Assembly: GCA_021790055.1 (NCBI GenBank)
Contig: JAJYIL010000200.1
Location: forward strand, 1-6,105
Direction: 5' to 3'
Length of the DNA: 6,105 bases
DNA from: Bacteroidota bacterium
GTDB lineage: Bacteria; Bacteroidota; Ignavibacteria; Ignavibacteriales; Ignavibacteriaceae
Each line of letters opens with the position of its first letter. Within the stretch, counting starts at the first letter, position 1. Below are positions 1 to 4,622 of the stretch, piece after piece. A program made the translations under genes and the position numbers. The notes beneath the pieces are model-generated. The model ran no database searches and was not told where the DNA came from. It worked only from the letters and a program-made list of their open reading frames with translations.

Positions 1-534
1 TACCAAATACTTCCGGCAAGTAAGCTGACTATAAACGGTACATCAACTTTTCACGACTTTACTATCAAGGCTACGGAACTTGATGGATATCTTGTCATAG
101 ATAGAACTAACCCTAAAGGTAATCTTAAAGATGAACTTGAAAATGCCGGTACTTTAAAAGTAGAAATTCCGGTTAAAAAGCTTGATTCGGAAAAAGGCTC
201 GATGAATGATAACATGGATGATGCACTTAAGGCAAATAAGAATCCGGAGATAACTTTTACTTTAAAAAATATAGCCGTAAGTAATGATAAGGTAAAGACC
301 GGCGATCCTTTAAAAATTTATGCAAACGGTATACTTACTATTGCAGGTGTAAGCAAAGAAATAAATATGACTGTTGAAAGCTCCAAAACCAAAGATGGGC
401 AAATCCATTTTACCGGCAAACAGCAAATTAAAATGACGGACTACGGAGTTAAGCCGCCGACTATGTTCTTCGGGACAGTAAGAGTCGGCGATGAAGTTAC
501 TGTGCATTTCGATTTAACTTTAGCTAAAAAATAA
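1..534 (+). CDS. YceI-family protein (partial, 5' end outside window)
   Basis: The frame is open from base 1 to a TAA at 532-534, giving 177 visible residues. It shows the YceI plan: an N-terminal strand with INGTSTFHDF (visible residues 11-20), a central MNDNMDDALKANKNPEI block, the GILTIAGVSKEI strand, and a C-terminal MTDYGVKPPTMFFG plus VTVHFDLTLAKK. YceI proteins fold as lipocalin-like beta-barrels that bind polyisoprenoids or other lipids, usually in the periplasm. Only the signal peptide and a few residues seem to be missing, judged against the paralogue downstream (683-1333), which aligns along its whole length. Unlike that paralogue, the visible part has no cysteine. The ATG at 202 is internal to the domain and is not the start. 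The ligand is unknown; family assignment is confident, function is not. Confidence 0.9.
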   Translation, partial: YQILPASKLTINGTSTFHDFTIKATELDGYLVIDRTNPKGNLKDELENAGTLKVEIPVKKLDSEKGSMNDNMDDALKANKNPEITFTLKNIAVSNDKVKTGDPLKIYANGILTIAGVSKEINMTVESSKTKDGQIHFTGKQQIKMTDYGVKPPTMFFGTVRVGDEVTVHFDLTLAKK

Positions 535-560
535 ATTATGCGCTTTTCCGGCAAAAGTTA

Positions 561-591
561 TTTGCGAAAGATAAAAAAAGATTTATGTTTT
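561..591 (+). promoter_or_regulatory. Candidate Bacteroidetes-type promoter for the second yceI gene
   Basis: TTTG at 561-564 is followed after 19 nt by TATGTTTT at 584-591. This matches the Bacteroidetes consensus (-33 TTTG, about 19 nt, -7 TAnnTTTG) at 4/4 and 7/8 positions. Transcription would begin near 597-599, just before the hairpin at 609-639. It would let the second yceI gene be expressed separately from the first. The call rests on motif and spacing only. Confidence 0.4.
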
Positions 592-608
592 AAGAGTTGA
601 AATTGGCA

Positions 609-639
609 GCTTAGCCGGCATACTTTGCGGCGGCTAAGC
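609..639 (+). promoter_or_regulatory. GC-rich stem-loop between the two yceI genes
   Basis: GCTTAGCCG (609-617) and CGGCTAAGC (631-639) form a perfect 9-bp stem around a 13-nt loop. GCA (618-620) can also pair with TGC (626-628), leaving a two-base bulge. No T-run follows directly (the next bases are AAAGGAATTC), so it is not a standard intrinsic terminator. It lies about 75 nt after the first gene's stop and 43 nt before the ATG of the second. It may be a 5'-leader structure of the second gene or the 3' end of the first transcript. Confidence 0.5.
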
Positions 640-682
640 AAAGGAATTCAATTTTATCCTTGCTTTGATAGAGATAGATTAC

Positions 683-1333
683 ATGTTAAAGAATTCGAAT
701 TTAAAACTAATAATTATATTGATGATCTGCGTTATCCGGATGAGCATCCTTGTTCAAGCACAGGATAACGATATAAAATATGTAACGCAGGCAGACAGCA
801 GGCTCTGGATAAACGGTACTTCAACTATTGACAGCTTTACCTGTATGACGCGCCAGGTAAGTGGATATGCAGATATAATAAAAAGCTCCGGCATGAATAA
901 CAACTCCCTTAGGAAAGATAAGGTCGAGGTTGCGGTTCCGGTATTTACACTTAACTGCGGTAAGAGCATTATGAATGATGATATGTATAATGCGATGAAA
1001 GCGAATAAATTCCCGATGATTAGGTATGAATTAATTAACGCTCATATTGCTTCCAAGCCGGATTCAACTGTAGGTACGTTTAATCTGAAGACTTTCGGCT
1101 ATCTAACGATAGCCGGTGTTACGCATAAAGCTGACATCACGATTCAAGTTGAAAGACTAACTGACGGACGTTTTAGATTAACCGGTAAAAAATCTCTATC
1201 GATGCTGGATTATGGAATTATTCCCCCGTCTCACTTCTTTGGTTTAATCCGCGCACATGACAAGCTTGTTGTAAATTTTGATCTGATTGCAGCACGCGAG
1301 GACAGCCTGGTTAGAGCCGATACACGGCATTGA
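683..1333 (+). CDS. YceI-family secreted protein, paralogue of the upstream gene
   Basis: The product is 216 residues, a normal length for an exported YceI protein. The ATG at 683 is preferred over an in-frame TTG at 665 because it directly gives a signal peptide: MLKNSNLK, a hydrophobic stretch at 9-24, and a likely cut at VQA|Q (26/27). Arg19 inside the hydrophobic part is slightly odd. The barrel domain follows: LWINGTSTIDSF (41-52), VPVFTLNCGKSIMNDDMYNA (85-104), GYLTIAGVTHKADI (139-152), SMLDYGIIPPSHFFG (173-187) and VVNFDL (196-201), each with a counterpart in the gene ending at 534. A polar tail (205-216) extends past the barrel. C54 and C92 have no counterpart in the upstream paralogue and could form a disulfide after export. 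The family binds lipids or isoprenoids in the periplasm; the ligand here is unknown. The region just before 683 has no strong Shine-Dalgarno sequence. Confidence 0.9.
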   Translation: MLKNSNLKLIIILMICVIRMSILVQAQDNDIKYVTQADSRLWINGTSTIDSFTCMTRQVSGYADIIKSSGMNNNSLRKDKVEVAVPVFTLNCGKSIMNDDMYNAMKANKFPMIRYELINAHIASKPDSTVGTFNLKTFGYLTIAGVTHKADITIQVERLTDGRFRLTGKKSLSMLDYGIIPPSHFFGLIRAHDKLVVNFDLIAAREDSLVRADTRH

Positions 1334-1499
1334 TATTATGGATATTTCGGTATCAGTACAATAAGAAATTGTTCTTAATTCACTATTCTCGTATTCGTCA
1401 CTCTTAATTGAATGTTGAGAATTTTCAATAATCAATGCTCAACTCACAATTTTCAGATTCTTTTCTATTTTGCGCAGGATTTTATGATAAATGGAATAC

Positions 1500-2249
1500 T
1501 TACTTTAGTATTTCCTTCAGCCTGTCATAACCGCTTTTGCTTACGGGAAGTGAAGTCTTATCTTCCAGTACTACCTTGTACGTTTCCTTTTCAAGCAGCT
1601 CTATCTTTTTTATTCTTTTGATTGAGGCAATATACGAGCGGTGAATTCTAACGAAATCATTTGGACGGAGATGTTCCTGGAAATAGCGCATTGTTTTTTG
1701 CTTTAGAAATTTTCCTTCGTCGGAATAGATCATTACATAATCATCCTGGGCTTCCAGGTATATTATCTTCTCGGATGCAACTATTGAGATTTTCGGACCG
1801 TCCTTTATAACAACTCTGTCAAGAAATTCTTTCGAAGTATCTTTTTCCGCAAGCAAGTGCTTAATAGTGTTTGTATTATATTTCTTATCTTTCAAATGAA
1901 CGAGAGCTTTAGCTAATGCCTCATTAAATCTTTCGAATGAAAAAGGCTTTAGGAGATAATCAACGGCATTAACCTCAAAAGCTTTTAACGCAAATTGATC
2001 ATATGCTGTAGTAAAAATTATTGTAGGCGGGTTATCAATAAGCTCCAGCATTTCAAATCCGGTAATCTTCGGCATCTGGATATCCAGGAAGATAATATCC
2101 GGCGCAAGTTCGTTAATCTTTTTTATCCCGTCGAATCCGTTTGAACATTCATCAATTACCTGGATGTTGGAATTGTTTTTCAAATAGCCCTTAATTATTT
2201 CCCTGGCAAGCTTTTCATCATCGATTATGATTGCACGTACGTTATTCAT
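1500..2249 (-). CDS. LytTR-family response regulator
   Basis: The 249-residue protein has an N-terminal receiver domain (about 4-120) and a C-terminal LytTR DNA-binding domain (about 145-247). In the receiver, D10 and D11 form the acidic pocket, D56 (IIFLDIQMPK) is the phosphoacceptor, T80/T81 fill the switch position and K101 is the conserved lysine (LLKPF). The LytTR domain shows the usual IIYLEAQDDYV (162-172) and FVRIHRSYIA (199-208) blocks. The start at 2249 (MNNVRAIIIDDE) is chosen because the receiver begins there. A TTG 13 codons upstream would only add a non-conserved tail. No clear Shine-Dalgarno sequence precedes it; the upstream bases are A-rich. It lies 75 bp downstream of the kinase gene on the same strand and is its obvious partner. 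LytTR regulators bind direct repeats and control envelope, exopolysaccharide or virulence genes in various bacteria; the targets here are unknown. Confidence 0.95.
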   Translation of the reverse strand: MNNVRAIIIDDEKLAREIIKGYLKNNSNIQVIDECSNGFDGIKKINELAPDIIFLDIQMPKITGFEMLELIDNPPTIIFTTAYDQFALKAFEVNAVDYLLKPFSFERFNEALAKALVHLKDKKYNTNTIKHLLAEKDTSKEFLDRVVIKDGPKISIVASEKIIYLEAQDDYVMIYSDEGKFLKQKTMRYFQEHLRPNDFVRIHRSYIASIKRIKKIELLEKETYKVVLEDKTSLPVSKSGYDRLKEILK

Positions 2250-2324
2250 GTTAAAAGTTATTTTTTTGTCTACTGATAAATTTAACAAGAAAATTTGATA
2301 GAAACAGTGTATGAAATTTTTTAG

Positions 2325-3371
2325 TTAGGTTGGTATGTAAAGAGTAACAATAAACCGGTTATTTTCCTTTTTTACTTTGATCAAATCGGATCGGTGATAC
2401 ATCAGCTCCAGCCTGCTTTTAATATTTTGAAGCCCGATGCCGGTACCCTTGGCAGCAGAAGCTGAAGCATCAAAATTATTTTCAAGTGTTATTCTGAAAA
2501 ACAAATCCTCTTTTGAGCAGGTGAGCCTTATGGTTACTTTTTCAAGCGACTCATAAACTGCGTGCTTTATTGCGTTCTCGAACAACGGTTGAAGGATCAT
2601 GTTTGGTATTATTGTTTTCTTGCATTCTTCGCTTACTTCTTCTATGTATTCAAATTTATCTTCGAATCTAATCTTTTCTATTTCAAGATAAAGTCTGATA
2701 TTTCTAAGCTCGTCACAAAGCGGCGCGGTCTGCTTTTCGTTATTTGCAAGAGTGTAACGAAGAAAGTCCGCAAGCTTAAGAATCATTCCTCGGGCGCGCT
2801 CAGGGTCGATAACCGTTAATGCACTCATTGAATTCAAGCTGTTGAATATAAAGTGAGGATTGATTTGGAACTTGAGCGTCTTTAGCTCTGCTTCCATTAC
2901 CAAATTTTTCAACTCTGATTCTCTGGTTATTCTTTCTTGAATATCCTTGTAGTAATTGTACATATAATAAAAAGAAACGATGAGGAGGTAGAATAACAAG
3001 CCTGTTAAAAATCTCCATACCAGCGTTGTTTTAAAAAATACTATAAATTCTGTTGGAGGCTGCAGCACATTTGCCAAGAGCAAATATCCGATTAAAAGCC
3101 AAAGTATAGAAGCAAGAACCCCTCCTAAAAAGTGGCTTATTATTATTTTTGTAATGCTGTTATCTTCAATTGTAATATATCTTGCAGGAAACCATAAAAT
3201 TATGCCCATTCCGCAAAGGAGAATGTTAAAGACCACGTCCGCAGTGGCTGTGGCAGGGCTGATATTTATTAAGAACACTAACAATAAAAAAGAGATAGCA
3301 GAGAAAATTAGCCAGAATAGAAGGTACAGGATAAGGTTCCTTTTACTTTCGAGAATCGGACTTACTGTCAT
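2325..3371 (-). CDS. LytS-type membrane sensor histidine kinase
   Basis: The 348-residue protein has four predicted membrane helices (about 13-35, 46-66, 76-101 and 115-138) with very short loops and no large extracellular sensor domain. A charged linker (about 142-168), probably coiled-coil, leads to a His_kinase domain (PF06580 type). H173 in FQINPHFIFNSLNS is the phosphoacceptor. The ATP-binding domain has its N-box at PNMILQPLFENAIKHA (256-271, N266) and its G-box at GTGIGLQNIKSRLEL (309-323). The position usually occupied by DNG reads ENN (297-299), which is common in this kinase family. The gene starts 14 bp after the LiaF-like gene and precedes the LytTR regulator, so it probably belongs to one operon and phosphorylates D56 of that regulator. 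With almost no outer loops, it probably senses the membrane itself or a partner protein, perhaps the LiaF-like neighbour. Confidence 0.94.
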   Translation of the reverse strand: MTVSPILESKRNLILYLLFWLIFSAISFLLLVFLINISPATATADVVFNILLCGMGIILWFPARYITIEDNSITKIIISHFLGGVLASILWLLIGYLLLANVLQPPTEFIVFFKTTLVWRFLTGLLFYLLIVSFYYMYNYYKDIQERITRESELKNLVMEAELKTLKFQINPHFIFNSLNSMSALTVIDPERARGMILKLADFLRYTLANNEKQTAPLCDELRNIRLYLEIEKIRFEDKFEYIEEVSEECKKTIIPNMILQPLFENAIKHAVYESLEKVTIRLTCSKEDLFFRITLENNFDASASAAKGTGIGLQNIKSRLELMYHRSDLIKVKKENNRFIVTLYIPT

Positions 3372-3385
3372 AGAATTCTCTTAGC

Positions 3386-4099
3386 TCAATAGCCTTTTAC
3401 TTCTCCGCCGCCGAATATAGCGACGCCTTTTATAATTAACGTACGTGTTGTATCCAGCGGAACTCCCGGGTTTCTCATTACCTTATTGGCAAATCCTCCG
3501 AATATCGGAGTCACATTTATTCTAACATTCCAGTCCCTTGGCACAATAAGAGTAGTGCCGCCAAATATCATAACAATATCAACAATCACATCGCCTTCTG
3601 CCAGTTTGCATTGTGAAAAGTCTATTTCTGTTCCGCCGAAGATTGAAGTAATGTTGCCGCCTTTGAAATTATCGGAGTTTATTATCTTATGTGAACCGCT
3701 GAATATTGCCACTTCATCAAAATAATCCTTTTCCACTGTTCGACCTGTCCGAAAATCATAATTATAATGGGAAGGTCTCCTTCTAAAAACAATTAAAACT
3801 CCAAGTGCTATCAATATCAACGGAAGTAAAAAATTATCGTTGATATAAAATGACGGATAGATTCTTGGCAGCAGTGTCAGCAATCCGATAATTGCAAGAA
3901 TGCCTCCAAACAGTTTATTCCTGGAGTTAATTAGAACAAGTATCCCAATCATTAAGATTGCAAACGGGATTGAAAAAATTAGGTGCGGAATGCTGAAGCT
4001 GAAAAAATTCAGTGTCTGTAAGAAATACAGTGCGCCTATTATTATCAAAATTGTTCCAAAAGTTATCCTGGAACCCGGTGAATCATGTCTGTGCGACAT
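3386..4099 (-). CDS. LiaF-like four-helix membrane protein
   Basis: The 237-residue protein has two parts. Residues about 13-105 form four membrane helices (near 13-30, 39-57, 62-78 and 91-105), as in the LiaF/DUF5668 transmembrane domain. Residues 125-237 form a repetitive beta domain with IFxG turns at 132, 153, 178, 199 and 228, like the LiaF C-terminal (cell-wall-active antibiotic response) domain. An RRR motif at 106-108 after the last helix suggests that the C-terminal domain is cytoplasmic (positive-inside rule). In Firmicutes, LiaF restrains the LiaRS two-component system until the envelope is damaged. A similar role is inferred here, because the gene heads the cluster and lies 14 bp before the kinase. 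The ATG at 4099 has AAAGG about 9 nt upstream, one of the few Shine-Dalgarno-like sites in the window. The family call is good; the regulatory role is inferred. Confidence 0.82.
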   Translation of the reverse strand: MSHRHDSPGSRITFGTILIIIGALYFLQTLNFFSFSIPHLIFSIPFAILMIGILVLINSRNKLFGGILAIIGLLTLLPRIYPSFYINDNFLLPLILIALGVLIVFRRRPSHYNYDFRTGRTVEKDYFDEVAIFSGSHKIINSDNFKGGNITSIFGGTEIDFSQCKLAEGDVIVDIVMIFGGTTLIVPRDWNVRINVTPIFGGFANKVMRNPGVPLDTTRTLIIKGVAIFGGGEVKGY

Positions 4100-4191
4100 T
4101 TTTAAAGCCTTTTATTTGTCATATAAATTTTTCTGAGCTAAATTAAAACTAAGCATAAGTACGCAAAAGAAAAAATCGGCGGGCAAGGGAA

Positions 4192-4205
4192 TTTTACCGG
4201 TAAAA
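4192..4205. promoter_or_regulatory. Perfect 14-bp palindrome, possible operator
   Basis: TTTTACCGGTAAAA is a perfect palindrome centred between 4198 and 4199, with its near edge 93 bp upstream of the LiaF-like start codon. It has no loop, so it suits a dimeric DNA-binding protein better than an RNA hairpin. It does not resemble the direct-repeat sites of LytTR regulators. A related but imperfect string, TTTCTACCGGCATAAAA, occurs at 4311-4327, overlapping the candidate RNA promoter. The binding protein is unknown. Confidence 0.4.
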
Positions 4206-4310
4206 CTGCATAATATTATTATAGTATGATTATGAAACGGAGTTCTAAACTTTTACACACATTCTTCGATAATAGAATTAAAATTGGGTGGAGAGATTAA
4301 ATATAGAATC

Positions 4311-4340
4311 TTTCTACCGGCATAAAATTTGTTAATTTTG
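4311..4340 (+). promoter_or_regulatory. Candidate promoter of the small RNA
   Basis: TAATTTTG at 4333-4340 is an exact match to the Bacteroidetes -7 box TAnnTTTG. TTTC at 4311-4314, 18 nt before it, is a 3/4 match to the -33 TTTG. Transcription should start about 7 nt after the box, which falls on the GGG that opens the inverted repeat at 4347. That coincidence is the main reason to believe it. Confidence 0.55.
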
Positions 4341-4346
4341 CCTTAC

Positions 4347-4446
4347 GGGCTGTTGTTTGGTTACTTGCCTGCAGCTTCTTTATTGAGGATGAAATTTTTG
4401 AGTTTCCGGGTAAAGAATTCTACAAACAACAGCCCAATCGTTTTTT
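4347..4446 (+). ncRNA. Candidate small RNA (about 100 nt), class not recognised
   Basis: GGGCTGTTGTTTG (4347-4359) and CAAACAACAGCCC (4423-4435) form a perfect 13-bp closing helix around 63 nt. Six T (4441-4446) follow five bases after the helix, and an exact TAnnTTTG box ends 6 nt before it. Inside, two alternative pairings compete: TTACTTG (4361-4367) with CGGGTAA (4407-4413), or TTCTTTA (4376-4382) with TAAAGAA (4411-4417). A small GAAA/TTTC hairpin (4391-4394 with 4403-4406) fits either. The T-run points to the plus strand. No long reading frame fits. It lacks the conserved SRP RNA core and is much shorter than typical 6S RNA. The T-run does not abut the stem as in a textbook terminator, so the 3' end is approximate. 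It could instead be a long-range structure in a metG leader, but metG starts 176 bp after the T-run. Confidence 0.55.
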
Positions 4447-4558
4447 AAAGTCCCTCCTAAAAAAAATGAATGCATGATTGCATGCGCTCTTATTATTAAC
4501 CGTTGTTTGCCTGTACTTTTGTTTCCAGACAATTTCCACTTATATGCCTATCCGTTTC

Positions 4559-4590
4559 TTTAGTTACTTCTTGAAAAATAGTTATATTTA
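4559..4590 (+). promoter_or_regulatory. Weak candidate promoter for metG
   Basis: TATATTTA at 4583-4590 matches the TAnnTTTG box at 7 of 8 positions. TTTA at 4559-4562, 20 nt earlier, is a 3/4 match to the -33 element. Transcription would start near 4597, about 26 nt before the metG TTG start. In AT-rich DNA such a match can arise by chance. Confidence 0.3.
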
Positions 4591-4622
4591 CAACCACATT
4601 GTTAAAACTTTACGGATAGAAA

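Larger units (their letters stand above)
4100..4622. other. Divergent intergenic region between the LiaF-like cluster and metG
   Basis: This 523-bp region has no convincing protein gene. From left to right it holds the AT-rich leader of the LiaF-like gene (4100-4191), a perfect palindrome (4192-4205), an AT-rich stretch without clear signals (4206-4310), a candidate small RNA with its own promoter (4311-4446), a stretch with CCTCCT and an A-run (4447-4470), and the metG leader with a weak promoter-like site (4559-4590). I found no good Bacteroidetes-type promoter for the LiaF-like cluster on the minus strand. Confidence 0.7.

Noticed and set aside
1362..1443. Small inverted repeats between the convergent genes (TAAGAA/TTCTTA at 1362-1377 and GTTGAG/CTCAAC at 1414-1443).
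   Set aside because: The stems are only 6 bp and AU-rich, one with an 18-nt loop, and none is followed by a clean T-run on either strand. Too weak to call terminators.
4164..4171. Minus-strand TTCTTTTG, a 7/8 match to the -7 box, as promoter of the LiaF-like cluster.
   Set aside because: No -33 element lies at the right spacing; the nearest CTTG is only 12 nt away.
4245..4253. Minus-strand AAAGTTTAG, which fits the loose LytTR half-site pattern.
   Set aside because: LytTR sites are paired direct repeats about two helical turns apart, and no second copy was found at the right distance on either side.
4226..4300. Short plus-strand reading frame of 24 codons (ATG 4226 to TAA 4298-4300), rich in Lys and Arg.
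   Set aside because: It has no Shine-Dalgarno sequence, no recognisable motif and no promoter of its own. A frame this short is expected by chance.
4347..4446. Interpretation of the inverted-repeat RNA as SRP (4.5S) or 6S RNA.
   Set aside because: The conserved SRP loop sequence (GGTCCGGAAGGAAGC-like) is absent, and the length is too short for 6S RNA.
4470..4483. ATGCA-tgat-TGCAT mini inverted repeat after the small RNA.
   Set aside because: Five base pairs without supporting context; likely chance.
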